A stretch of DNA of 64,000 nucleotides from Sphingomonas sp. PP-CE-3A-406. GTDB taxonomy: Bacteria > Pseudomonadota > Alphaproteobacteria > Sphingomonadales > Sphingomonadaceae. Positions within the stretch are counted from its first letter, which is position 1; every line of letters starts with the position of its first letter. The position numbers and the translations under genes are program-made. The notes under the pieces are model-generated. The model had not been told where the DNA came from, did no database searches, and was given only the letters and a program-made list of their open reading frames with translations. Of this stretch, positions 43,911-53,400 are shown piece by piece. Location: NCBI RefSeq assembly GCF_003688625.1, contig NZ_RCWY01000001.1, forward strand, positions 62,001 to 126,000. Reading direction: 5' to 3'.

Positions 43911-46462
43911 GCCATTTCCCTCCCGAGAAAGACGGGCGTGTCCAGAGGTGTGAAGCGCGCCATCGGGGCGTGCTGTTCGCGATGCTCGCCCGCAGCGCGG
44001 GCCGCCCACGGGTCGTCCTGCGTGAACTGCTGCGAGAACAGGAACCGTGCCGCCAGCGCATCGCGGCCCTCCGGATCGTCGGCGATCCGTTCGCGAATAT
44101 ATTCCACGCCGATCCGCTCGATCCACGGCGCGGTGCGTTCCAGATAGCGCGCTTCCTCGCGGTACAACTGGATGAACGCGGCGCAGTACTGCATCGCCTC
44201 TTCCTCGGTCGCGACCTTGCACAGGAAGTCGGTCGCGCGGACCTTGATCCCGCCATTGCCACCGACCGACAGCTCGTAGCCGCTGTCGACGCAGACCACG
44301 CCGAAATCCTTTATCGTGGCCTCGGCGCAATTGCGCGGGCAGCCGCTGACCGCGATCTTGAACTTGTGCGGCATCCAACTGCCCCAGGTCATCCGCTCGA
44401 CCTTGACGCCGAGCCCGGTCGAATCCTGCGTCCCGAACCGGCACCAGTCCGACCCGACGCAGGTTTTCACGGTGCGCAGCGACTTGCCGTACGCATGCCC
44501 GCTGACCATCCCGGCGGCGTTGAGATCGGCCCAGACCGCGGGCAGATCCTCCTTCTTGATCCCGAAGATGTCGAGCCGCTGACCGCCCGTCACCTTGACC
44601 ATCGGCGCATCGTATTTCTCCACGACATCGGCGATCGCGCGCAGCTCGCGCGGGTTGGTGAGCCCGCCCCACATCCGCGGCACCACCGAATAGGTCCCGT
44701 CCTTCTGGATGTTGGCGTGCACCCGTTCGTTGACGAACCGGCTCTGCTGGTCGTCCTTGTAGTCGCCCGGCAACGCGCAAAGCAGGTAGTAATTGAGCGC
44801 AGGCCGGCACGACGAACATCCGTCGGGCGTCGACCAGCTCATCTTCTGCATGACTTCGGGGATCGAGCGCATGCCCTGCGCGACGATCTCGCGGCGGACG
44901 TCGTCGTGGCCGAAGCTGGTGCATTTGCACATCGTCTTCACCGAACGTTCGCCCGAATACTCGTCGCCGAGCGTGACCGCGAGCAGCGTCTCGACCAGTC
45001 CGGTGCACGATCCGCATGATGCCGACGCTTTGCAGGTCGCGCGGACCGCGTCGAGCGTCGCGTTGCCGGCGCCGATGCACGCCACGACCTTGCCCTTGGT
45101 GACGCCGTTGCAGCCGCAGATCTCCGCATCGTCGGAGAGCGCCGCAACGGCCGCCTTAGGGTCCGCAGTGGCTCCTCCCGAGGCGAAGGACTGGCCGAAG
45201 ATCAGCATGTCGCGGATGGGGGCGATGTCTTCGCCGCGCTTGAGCAGGTCGAAATACCAGCCGCCATCGGTCGTGTCGCCGTACAGCACCGCGCCGACGA
45301 TCCGGTCGTCCTTGACCACTACGCGCTTGTAGATGCCGCGCGACGCATCGCGCAGGACGATGTCCTCCGCGCCGGCGCCGCCCGAGAAATCGCCCGCCGA
45401 GAACACGTCGAGCCCGGCGACCTTCAACTTGGTCGAGGTCACCGATCCGCGATAGCCGCTGTGACTGTCGGTCAATCCATCGGCGAGCGCGCGGCACATG
45501 TCCCACAGCGGCGCGACGAGGCCGTAGACGTTGCCGTCATGCTCGACGCATTCGCCGACCGCGAGGATCGACGGATCGCTGGTGACCATGTGGTCGTCGA
45601 CCTTGATCCCGCGGCCGATCTCCAGCCCGGCGTCGCGCGCGAGCGCCACCGAAGGTCGGATGCCGACCGCCATGACGACGAGGCTCGCGGGGATCAGCGT
45701 GCCGTCTTTCAGCAGCACGCCCTCGACGCTTGTGTCGCCAACGATCTCGGCGGTGTTCGCCTCGGTGAGAATGACCTGACCGCGCGATTCCAGCGCCGAC
45801 TTGAGCAGCCAGCCGGCGGCCTCGTCAAGCTGGCGTTCCATCAGCGTCGGCATCAGGTGGATCACCGTCACCTTCATCCCGCGCAACGTGAGGCCGTGTG
45901 CGGCTTCCAGCCCGAGCAGCCCGCCGCCGATGACGACCGCCGCGCCGCCCTTTCCAGCAGCCTCCAGCATGTGATCGACGTCCGCCATGTCGCGGAACGA
46001 GATCACGCCGGGCAGGTCCTTGCCGGGGACGGGGATGATGAACGGATCGGAGCCGGTCGCGATCAGAAGCCGGTCGTATGACACCGTCAGCCCCGACCGT
46101 GCGGTGACGGTCTTTGCGGCGCGGTCGATCGCCTGCACCGGGTCGCTCGTCACCAGATCTATGGTGTTGGTCGCGTACCAGGCGTGATCGTTGATGACGA
46201 TCTGCTCGAACGTCTTCTCGCCCGCCAGCACCGGCGACAGCATGATGCGGTTGTAGTTCACGTGCGGCTCGGCACCGAAGATCGTCACGCGGTACCGGGT
46301 CGGATCGCGCGCGATCAGTTCCTCGACCGCGCGACAGCCGGCCATGCCGTTGCCGATCACGACGAGGTGCTCGCGCCGCTTGGAAAAGGGGGTGTCGGGG
46401 CAGGGGGGGTGGTGTTCCATCAGATCATCCAGTCGGGTTGGAGCCGGGAATGGGAGGGTCAT
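43907..46462 (-). CDS. nirB: Nitrite reductase (NADH) large subunit
   Basis: Reduces nitrite to ammonium with NADH. The 851 residues comprise FAD/NAD domains (VVIGNGMAGCRAVEEL, AVVIGGGLLGLEAAHGL), two BFD-like 2Fe-2S regions (ICGCNGVTKGKVV ... SCGSCTGL and GCSSCRPALNYYLL), and the siroheme/4Fe-4S domain with CVGSDWCRFGTQDS and SGCPRNCAEA. ATG 46462 overlaps the narK stop (ATGA) and is preferred over the ATG 14 codons later. Siroheme supply is provided by cobA in the same operon. Confidence 0.94.
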   Translation of the reverse strand: MTLPFPAPTRLDDLMEHHPPCPDTPFSKRREHLVVIGNGMAGCRAVEELIARDPTRYRVTIFGAEPHVNYNRIMLSPVLAGEKTFEQIVINDHAWYATNTIDLVTSDPVQAIDRAAKTVTARSGLTVSYDRLLIATGSDPFIIPVPGKDLPGVISFRDMADVDHMLEAAGKGGAAVVIGGGLLGLEAAHGLTLRGMKVTVIHLMPTLMERQLDEAAGWLLKSALESRGQVILTEANTAEIVGDTSVEGVLLKDGTLIPASLVVMAVGIRPSVALARDAGLEIGRGIKVDDHMVTSDPSILAVGECVEHDGNVYGLVAPLWDMCRALADGLTDSHSGYRGSVTSTKLKVAGLDVFSAGDFSGGAGAEDIVLRDASRGIYKRVVVKDDRIVGAVLYGDTTDGGWYFDLLKRGEDIAPIRDMLIFGQSFASGGATADPKAAVAALSDDAEICGCNGVTKGKVVACIGAGNATLDAVRATCKASASCGSCTGLVETLLAVTLGDEYSGERSVKTMCKCTSFGHDDVRREIVAQGMRSIPEVMQKMSWSTPDGCSSCRPALNYYLLCALPGDYKDDQQSRFVNERVHANIQKDGTYSVVPRMWGGLTNPRELRAIADVVEKYDAPMVKVTGGQRLDIFGIKKEDLPAVWADLNAAGMVSGHAYGKSLRTVKTCVGSDWCRFGTQDSTGLGVKVERMTWGSWMPHKFKIAVSGCPRNCAEATIKDFGVVCVDSGYELSVGGNGGIKVRATDFLCKVATEEEAMQYCAAFIQLYREEARYLERTAPWIERIGVEYIRERIADDPEGRDALAARFLFSQQFTQDDPWAARAAGEHREQHAPMARFTPLDTPVFLGREMA

Positions 46463-47841
46463 GCAGGGAGCGCGCCGTTGACCGAGCGGTCGCTGGTGCG
46501 GCGTGCGTCGAGCGCCGCGTCGAGCAGCGCGCGCTCGTTCGATTTGTGCGTGGCGGAGAAGCGGACGGCGAGCGCGCAGACCGCGGTGCCTGCGACGACG
46601 TAGCCGAGCACGATGAGGCATTGCTGCGGGGTGGCCGACGCCTTGTTGAGGAACCCCGCCGCGACCGCGCCGATATTGCCGCCCGCGCCGATCAGCCCGG
46701 CGACCCCGCCCAGCGCCTTGCGGTCGATGAACGGCACCAGCGCATAGGTCGCGCCGCACGCCATGTGCGTGAACAGCCCGAACATCGTCATGGCGAGGAT
46801 CGCGAGCGTGACGCTGCCGGCATGACCGAACAGCACCAGCCCGACGCCTTCGCCGAGCATCAGCGCGAACAACAGCAGCGCGCGGCCATCGAGGCCTTTT
46901 CTGAGCGCGATCCGATCGCTGGCGATTCCCCCGAGCGCACGGGCAAAGAGCGCGAGACCACCGAAGATCCCGGCGGCGAGGCCCGCATTGGTCAGCGAAA
47001 GCCCGAACCGGTCGACGTAATAACTCGCCGCGATGTTGTGGATGAAGATCTCGACGCCGAAGCACGCGCCGTACGTCGCGGCGAGCATCCAGGTGCGGTA
47101 ATTGGCGGCGGCGCAGCGGAAGATCGCCATGCCGGTCGCCTTGCCGCCGTCGAGTTCGATGCCCGCCGCGCGGAGGTCGACGATGTCACCCTGCGGCGTG
47201 TCCTGTGTGTAGCGTGCATAGACGAACGCCATCGCGAGCATCGCCACGCCCGGCACGAACATCGCCGCGCGCCAGCCGAACGCATGCTCGACGCCGAGAC
47301 CGACCAGCGCCGCGACGACCAGCGGCATCAGGCTCTGGGCCGCGCCGCCCCCCGCATTGCCCCAGCCGCCGACGGTCGCGTTGGCGGTGCCGACGACGTT
47401 GGGCGCGAACATCACGCTGGTATGATATTGCGTGATCACGAACGACGCGCCGATCGCGCCGATCGCGAGCCGGAAGAACAGGAACGTCTCGTACGTCTGC
47501 GCGAACGCCAGCCCGAACACCGGGATCGCGCCGAGCAGCAGCAGCCACGTATATGTGCGCCGCGGGCCGAACCGGTCGCAGAGCGGTCCGACCACCAGCC
47601 GCACCAGGATCGTCACCGCGACCGCGGCGATGTTGATGTTGGCGATCTGGTCCTTGCTCAAACCAAACTCGGCCTTGATCAGCGGCATCAACGGCGCGGC
47701 GGCGAACCACGCGAAGAAGCACACGAAGAACGCCAGCCATGTGACATGGAACGCGCGCATCTGCGGCGTGGCGGCACTGAACAGGTCGATCCTGGTGGCT
47801 TTCGGCGCGGCGGTGTCGATACCTGGTGATGCGAACAACAT
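46459..47841 (-). CDS. narK: Nitrate/nitrite transporter of the NNP family
   Basis: A 460-residue MFS protein with 12 hydrophobic segments. The two nitrate-signature motifs are clear: GGWGNAGGGAAQSLMPL and GLIGAGGNIGAVAAGFL. It imports nitrate for the reductases encoded downstream. ATG 47841 has GGAGGG upstream and is preferred over a start 9 codons earlier. First gene of the narK-nirB-nirD-nasA-cobA operon; a leader with ANTAR-like hairpins and an intrinsic terminator precedes it. The symbol is by family; nasA/nrtP names are also used. Confidence 0.9.
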   Translation of the reverse strand: MLFASPGIDTAAPKATRIDLFSAATPQMRAFHVTWLAFFVCFFAWFAAAPLMPLIKAEFGLSKDQIANINIAAVAVTILVRLVVGPLCDRFGPRRTYTWLLLLGAIPVFGLAFAQTYETFLFFRLAIGAIGASFVITQYHTSVMFAPNVVGTANATVGGWGNAGGGAAQSLMPLVVAALVGLGVEHAFGWRAAMFVPGVAMLAMAFVYARYTQDTPQGDIVDLRAAGIELDGGKATGMAIFRCAAANYRTWMLAATYGACFGVEIFIHNIAASYYVDRFGLSLTNAGLAAGIFGGLALFARALGGIASDRIALRKGLDGRALLLFALMLGEGVGLVLFGHAGSVTLAILAMTMFGLFTHMACGATYALVPFIDRKALGGVAGLIGAGGNIGAVAAGFLNKASATPQQCLIVLGYVVAGTAVCALAVRFSATHKSNERALLDAALDARRTSDRSVNGALPA

Positions 47842-47865
47842 GGTCGGCCCTCCATCTGCGGCGGA

Positions 47866-47916
47866 CAAAGAAAAAGCCGCCCCGACGGCGACCTTGCGGA
47901 CGCATCGGAGCGGCTT
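47866..47916 (-). terminator. Leader terminator (attenuator) upstream of narK
   Basis: On the minus strand AAGCCGCTCCGA (47905-47916) pairs with TCGGGGCGGCTT (47874-47885), 12 pairs with one G-U, followed directly by TTTTTCTTTG. This is a textbook intrinsic terminator placed before, not after, the operon, 25 bases upstream of the narK ATG, as expected for control by antitermination. Confidence 0.85.
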
Positions 47917-47974
47917 CGTTGCCTATGGACGATCGGTGGATCGTCCTACGCGGTCAGGTCCCGTCGTTGGAACC
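47912..47974 (-). promoter_or_regulatory. ANTAR-type NasT target RNA in the narK leader
   Basis: ANTAR proteins bind two hairpins with six-base loops having A at position 1 and G at position 4. On the minus strand GGTTCC-AACGAC-GGGACC (47957-47974) is a 6-pair stem with loop AACGAC, and GGC-AACGAA-GCC (47912-47923) repeats the loop rule. The second hairpin uses the first bases of the terminator arm, so the two folds exclude each other. Another 7-pair stem (GGACGAT/ATCGTCC, 47927-47946) lies between. The second stem is short, which is the weak point. Confidence 0.65.
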
Positions 47975-48106
47975 GGTCTCGCGATGATTTCGTGTCCGAC
48001 TCCCTTGCCGGACGATGCGAAGATGACCGAAGTGGCCTTATCGTGCAAGCGTCATTTCGCGGGTGCAGCAGATTCGGGTTGAGCGGAGCGATTGACCGCT
48101 AAAACA

Positions 48107-48213
48107 CCCCTCCCTGAAAGGGAGGGGCAGGGGGTGGGTCGGCTTCCGCATGTCCGAACCGAAGCGGCTCAAGCCGGCCAACCCACCCCCAACCCCTCCC
48201 TTCCAGGGAGGGG
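48107..48213. repeat. CT-rich palindromic repeat between nasS and the narK leader
   Basis: Left arm 48107-48144 (CCCCTCCCTGAAAGGGAGGGG then CAGGGGGTGGGTCGGCTT) faces right arm 48171-48213 (AAGCCGGCCAACCCACCCCC then a second CCCTCCCTT/AGGGAGGGG hairpin). The layout equals that of the element at 43460-43558. It ends 12 bases before the nasS stop and may serve as its transcript end. Confidence 0.75.
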
Positions 48214-48224
48214 AGAAGCGGGAT

Positions 48225-49439
48225 TTAGGGCAAGCCGGCCAGATACCCCTCGATATCATCCGGATCGAACGCCCGCCGATCGAAGAACGCATCGCGCCCA
48301 AGGATCAACCGCCCCTGCGTAGAGCCCGCCCCAATGCTGTCCGCCCCGATAGCCCCCTCCAGCTTCGAACTCGCATTCGGCAGCGGCGCGCCCGAACCCG
48401 CCAGCGCCGCGCGATACACGTCCGGGCGGAACACACCTTGCGCGACGTTCGCCTCTTCGGCCGAGAACGGCGTGCCGTCCCACCGCACCATCTGCGAATA
48501 CAGCCATGCCGCCTGACTCCGCCACGGGAAGTTCGCGGCCTCGCGGTACTGGAACATGAAGTCGGGAACATGGATCGGCACCGCGTCCTTCACCAGCCGC
48601 ACCCGGTCGCCGATCGCCCGCGACACCGCATCGACCGGCGCGTCGAGATATTCGGGACGAGCAAGGATCGCCGCATTGTCCTCAAGCGTGTCCGGGTCGA
48701 CGAACTGCGCGGCGGCGGCATGCAGCGCCCGGATCAGCCGGTGGACGACGTCGCCGCGTTCGGCCAGCGTGGCGGCGCGCATCGCCAGGACCTTTTCGAC
48801 GCCACGCTGCCAGACCTGCGCGGTTACCAGCGCGATCCGCCCGACGCCGCGATCGACCGCGACGCCGTTCCAGGGCTCGCCGACGCAGATGCCGTCGACC
48901 TCGCCCGCCGCCAGTGCATCGGCGGCGAAGGTCGGGCTGGTCGTGACGATCTCGACGTCGGTATCCGGGCGGATGCCGACCGCGGCGAGCCAGTAGCGCA
49001 GCATGTAATTATGGCTCGAATAGCGATGCACCACGCCGAACCGCAGCCGCCGCCCCGTCGCGGCACGCTCGGTCGCGACCGCCTTCAGTCGCGCACCCAG
49101 CACGACCGGATCGCCGAGCGCATCGCCGTCCATCACCTGCGCCGCGAGCGGCAGCGATAGCGTGATCGCATTGCCATTGAGCCCTAGCACGAACGGGACT
49201 GCCATCGCTACTGCTGGCCGCCCACGCCCCAATGCCGTCGCGATCGCCAGCGGCGCCACCATGTGCGCAGCATCGGTATGCCCGTACAGCAACCGATCGC
49301 GCACCGTCGCCCAGGTCATGTCGCGGACCAGTTCGATCTCCAGTCCCTCGGCCTCGGCGAACCCGCGTTCGCGCGCGAGGATCGGCAGCGCAGCATCGAC
49401 GAGAGGGAGGAACCCGATGCGGACCCGGTCGAGCGCCAT
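48225..49439 (-). CDS. nasS: Nitrate-sensing NasS protein (NrtA/CmpA-like)
   Basis: A 404-residue homologue of the periplasmic nitrate-binding NrtA family but without a signal peptide (MALDRVRIGFLPLVDAALPIL), as expected for the cytoplasmic sensor NasS. Typical segments are HMVAPLAIATALGRG, GEVDGICVGEPWN and DFMFQYREAANFPWRSQAAWLYSQMVRW. NasS holds NasT inactive until nitrate or nitrite binds. The ATG overlaps the nasT stop by one base (TGATG). No ABC transporter genes accompany it, supporting a sensor rather than uptake role. Confidence 0.9.
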   Translation of the reverse strand: MALDRVRIGFLPLVDAALPILARERGFAEAEGLEIELVRDMTWATVRDRLLYGHTDAAHMVAPLAIATALGRGRPAVAMAVPFVLGLNGNAITLSLPLAAQVMDGDALGDPVVLGARLKAVATERAATGRRLRFGVVHRYSSHNYMLRYWLAAVGIRPDTDVEIVTTSPTFAADALAAGEVDGICVGEPWNGVAVDRGVGRIALVTAQVWQRGVEKVLAMRAATLAERGDVVHRLIRALHAAAAQFVDPDTLEDNAAILARPEYLDAPVDAVSRAIGDRVRLVKDAVPIHVPDFMFQYREAANFPWRSQAAWLYSQMVRWDGTPFSAEEANVAQGVFRPDVYRAALAGSGAPLPNASSKLEGAIGADSIGAGSTQGRLILGRDAFFDRRAFDPDDIEGYLAGLP

Positions 49440-50017
49440 CACAAATCTCCCATGAGCGCATCGCTGGTGATGATCGCATCGGCGATCTCGGCGATCCTGC
49501 GGTTGGATCGCATCGCCTGCGCGCGGAGCAGGCCGTACGCGGTCGGCTCGTCGATGCCGCGACGTTTCATCAGGATCGCCTTGGCGCGGTCGACGGTGGT
49601 GCGATCGGCGAGTGCGCTGCGAGCCTCGTGCAACTCCGCCTGCAATCGTGCAAACGCCTGGAAACGGCGGATCGCGAGGTCGATGACCGGCTTGATCCGC
49701 TGCTTGGCGAGTCCGTCGACGATATAGGCCGAGACCCCCGCATCGACCGCGGCAGCGGTGGATTCCGCGTCGCTCTGGTCGACGAACATCGCGATCGGGC
49801 GGGCCAGTGCGCGTGATACCGCGAAGAATTCCTCGAGCACGTCGCGGCTGGGGTTCTCGAGGTTGATCAACACCACTTCGGGCGCTGCCTTCTCGAGCGC
49901 GGCGACCATCCCCAACGTGCCGTCGATCACGACGATATCGTCGAGCCCCGCCTCGCGCAGGCCGTCCGAAATGATCGCCGCCCTCGTGTTGCTTGTGTCG
50001 ATGATCGCGATCCGCAT
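49439..50017 (-). CDS. nasT: ANTAR-domain antiterminator NasT
   Basis: A 192-residue response-regulator-like protein: a receiver-type N-terminus (MRIAIIDTSNTRAAII ... VVLINLENPSRDVLEEFF) lacking the standard DD...D...K phosphorylation set, and a C-terminal ANTAR domain (ADRTTVDRAKAILMKRRGIDEPTAYGLLRAQAMRSNRRIAEIADAII). NasT binds leader RNA and prevents termination once released from NasS. The target hairpins are found before narK in this window. Confidence 0.93.
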   Translation of the reverse strand: MRIAIIDTSNTRAAIISDGLREAGLDDIVVIDGTLGMVAALEKAAPEVVLINLENPSRDVLEEFFAVSRALARPIAMFVDQSDAESTAAAVDAGVSAYIVDGLAKQRIKPVIDLAIRRFQAFARLQAELHEARSALADRTTVDRAKAILMKRRGIDEPTAYGLLRAQAMRSNRRIAEIADAIITSDALMGDL

Positions 50018-50428
50018 CGTGCGATCTTATGCTGCACCGATCCTCGTGGCGAGGGCACATCGATTTAGGTTGGGACAGTAGGCGAAGAGAGCGAGTACGG
50101 CCTGAGACCGATCGCTGGGCCAAACAGCCACACTGGTATTGAAGAATCTACGCCTGAACGTATTTCTAAGCTGCTGAAAATGATAGCCAATCGCCGTTAA
50201 TACAGGGCGAAAGTTGGAACGCTGCTAATTACCCGTAAACGACTGCTTATGGGTCGACGCCCCCCCCGCGCGGCGATGGTGACTCGAATGTGAGGGGCTT
50301 CAGCGTTGAGCGATTGCGATCAGCGCAAGTGCCTATATCATCGAATGATACCGTCGGCATCGGGACAGGCTTGTTCGGCCTCACATCGATCATCACGTCC
50401 TTCGATAGCGAGATTTCGCCCAGAACGT
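50018..50428. other. Gap upstream of nasT and downstream of the second TBDR
   Basis: Roughly 410 bases without a credible gene. The part next to nasT should carry its promoter, but no convincing -35/-10 pair could be singled out. A run of eight C occurs near 50260. Nothing else identified. Confidence 0.4.
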
Positions 50429-50457
50429 GGAGGGTCGCGGACAGGCCGCGACCCTCC
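50429..50457 (-). terminator. Perfect hairpin after the second TBDR gene
   Basis: GGAGGGTCGCGG and CCGCGACCCTCC form a perfect 12-pair stem with a 5-base loop, 8 bases beyond the TBDR stop. No T tract follows on the minus strand, but the stem is very stable and position suggests termination or 3'-end protection. Confidence 0.65.
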
Positions 50458-50464
50458 AAAGGGG

Positions 50465-53400
50465 TTAGAACGAGAAGCCCGCCGACAGCTTGACCGTGCG
50501 CGGCGGGTTGCCGCCGATGCTGTACGACGACCGCTGACCAAAGGCCGGATCGCTCGCATTGCTGTTGAAGTCGACATAGTTGCGATCGTTCATCACGTTC
50601 AGGATATCGACACGCATGCGGATCCGCGCCTGATCGCTGACGAAGCCGATCGGCACATATTTGGTGAACGCGAAATCCAGCTGTCGGCGGCCCCAGACAT
50701 CGCCGAGGCTATCCACCTGGCGCCCTACAAGGATGCGCCCGAACGGATCCGCATTGTCGATGAAGCCCTTTACAAACGCCGGCGATTCGATCTGGAACTT
50801 GCTCGAGAAGGTCACGCCGATCGGGGTGTCGACGCTGCCCGCGATCACGAGCCGGTGCCGTGGCACGGCCGACGAGCGCAGCGTGGGGTAATCCGAGATC
50901 TGCGCGTAATCGAGCGAATAGGTCTCGCCGAACTTCCGGTTCTCGTCTGCCCGGGTATAGGTGTAGGTGGCGTCGATGCTCCACGGCGAGGATGCCGAAT
51001 AGACCTTGGTCAGCTTGAAATAGGCAGCGTCCGAGTTGGTCTTCAGGCCATTGCTGCCAAGAATGATCGAGCCATAACCGTTTGGCGTGAAGGTCGTGGG
51101 CGATTGCGGTATGTCGGTGGCAGAGGTCGGATCGTTGAAGAAGAACGAGCCGTCCGTCCTGCGATTGCCGAGGAGGAAGACGAACCCGTCGTTGCTTTCG
51201 ATGTGGGTGACGCCGACCTCGAGCTCGACCGGCGAGAAGCGACCGCGCACGCCCAGGCTGAACTGGTCCGAATAGGGCACTTTGAGATCGTTGTTCATGA
51301 AGCGGAACTCGCTGCCGCCGCCGGTCGCGGCGCCGAGCAACTGCTGCCGTCCGGCGTCGGTCAGGTAGATCGGATTCCACGCGATGCAGGTCTGGCTGGG
51401 CGTGCAGGGATTGACCGAGTCATTGCCGATGAAGTTGAAGCTGCGGACCTGGAACCGGCCCTGGCTGACCTCCTGCTGGAGGAAGTCGAACTGGTTGCGG
51501 TCGTACGACCGGCCATAGCCGCCAAACATCGAGAAGCGACCCGCCTCGTCGAAGCGATAGGTGAAGCCGAGCCGCGGCTGCCACGCGCCCTTGAACGCCT
51601 TTCGCTTGCTGCCGTCGGTGATGAAATCGTTGATGTTGTAATCGGCTTTGTCGAGGTTCGGATAGTTTTCGGGGGACACCGCCGCCACGTTGACCGCCGG
51701 CGTCACGTAATCGAGATAGGCGGGTGTTCGCTCGTAATCCCAGCGCAGGCCGAGGTTCAGCGTAAGGTGGCTGGTGACGTCCCAATCGTCCTGCGCGTAG
51801 AAGCCGAGCTGGAAGTTCTTGGAACTGACCGTCGCGTTACCCGACGCATCCTTCGTCGCACCGAACTGGAGCCGGTAGGGCAGCGTGTCGTTGAAGGCGA
51901 CGCCGGGAATCGCGTTGACGTCATAGGTGTATAACGGGTTGGTCAAGTTCTGCTCGAGTGAGTTGAGCTTCACCCATTTGGCCTTGCCGCCCACCTTGAT
52001 CGTGTGGCCCTTGAAGCCGGTGAACGTGAAATCATCCTGCAGGGTCCAGCCCTTCTGGCCCTTCGACTGGAAGTTGCTGCCCGCGCCGAACCGCAGGATG
52101 TCATTCCGCTGGACGGACGTCCCGAACCGTTCGGTCGACTGGAAGAACTGCGTTATACCATCGGTCGAGGGCGTCGGTGAGAAGATCGCATTCTCATAGG
52201 ACACCCGCACATCGTTGATCCACTGATCGCCGGTATGCTGCCAGCGAAGCAGCCCGCGCTTATCTTCGACCTTGTTCAGCGTGGCGGTGCTCGCCGCGTC
52301 GATCCCGGTGATATTCTGAAGCCCGGATTCCTTGCGGTACTTGCCGGACAGTTCGATCAGGTCGTTGTCGGTCGGCACGATGTCGATCTTGCCGAAATAC
52401 AGGTCTTCCTTGAACTGCTGCGCAAACGTTCCGAAATTATCGCGATACTGCTCCGGGACGGACGAAATCGGGAAGTTGTTGTTGGGGCGAACATCGTACG
52501 GGCTGGAGATGCGCTTGCCTTCGTAGGTCCCGAAGAAGTGCATCTTGTCCTTGATGATCGGGCCACCCAATGCGGCGCCGAACTGTTTGTTGCTGGTGTC
52601 GGTCTTGGGGATATAGGTCGGGAATATCTCGCTCGGCCGGCGATCACGCAGGTCCTGGTTGGTGAAGTCGAAAAACGCTTCGCCGTGGAATTCGTTGGTT
52701 CCAGACTTCGTGCCCGCGGTGATCGCGACCGAGCTCACCTGGTCGAACTCGGCCTTGTAGTTGGACGACAGCACCTGATACTCGCCGATCGCGAGCTGCG
52801 GGAAGGGATTGCCCGAGCTGGTGTCCTGGCCGGTGATGCCGTTCTTGAGGACGTAATCCTTCTGGCTGACGCCGTCGATGAAGACGTTGACCGTGCGGCT
52901 GTCCTGCGCTCCGCCCTGGATGCGCGACGAGCCGCTCGAATCCTCGATGAAGCGGACGCCGGGGGCGAGATCGGCGAATGCGAGGAAGTTGCGGTTGTTC
53001 TGCGGCAATTGCTCGATCAGGCGCGACGAGATGACGCTACCGACCTGGCCGCCCGACAGCGAGCGGATGCGGTTGCCGGTGACGATGATCTCGCCGCCGG
53101 ATCCTGCCGCCGCGGCATCGGTGCCGGCTTCGGGTGTCGTAGCGGCGGGCGCGGTACCTTCGGTTGCGGGAGCAGCCGGGGTGGGCGCGGTGGCCAGATC
53201 GAGGTCCAGGCCGGCGGTCTGGCCGACGCGGAGCGTGAACGCGTCCGAATTGCGCGTGCCGTTGCGCTGCTTGATCTCGAGCCGGTAGGTGCCGGCGCGC
53301 AGCGATGCGAAGTTATACGCGCCTGCTGCGTCGGCGGGCACGACCCGGCGGATGCCGGTCGAAATCTCGACCGCGGCGACTTCGATCACCGGATTGTCGG

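Noticed and set aside
48000..48100. Possible NtrC/sigma-54 elements upstream of the narK leader (TGCACC and TTGCACG-like words)
   Set aside because: The spacing of the -24/-12 GG and GC elements does not fit, and the NtrC-like halves are not symmetric; cannot be supported.
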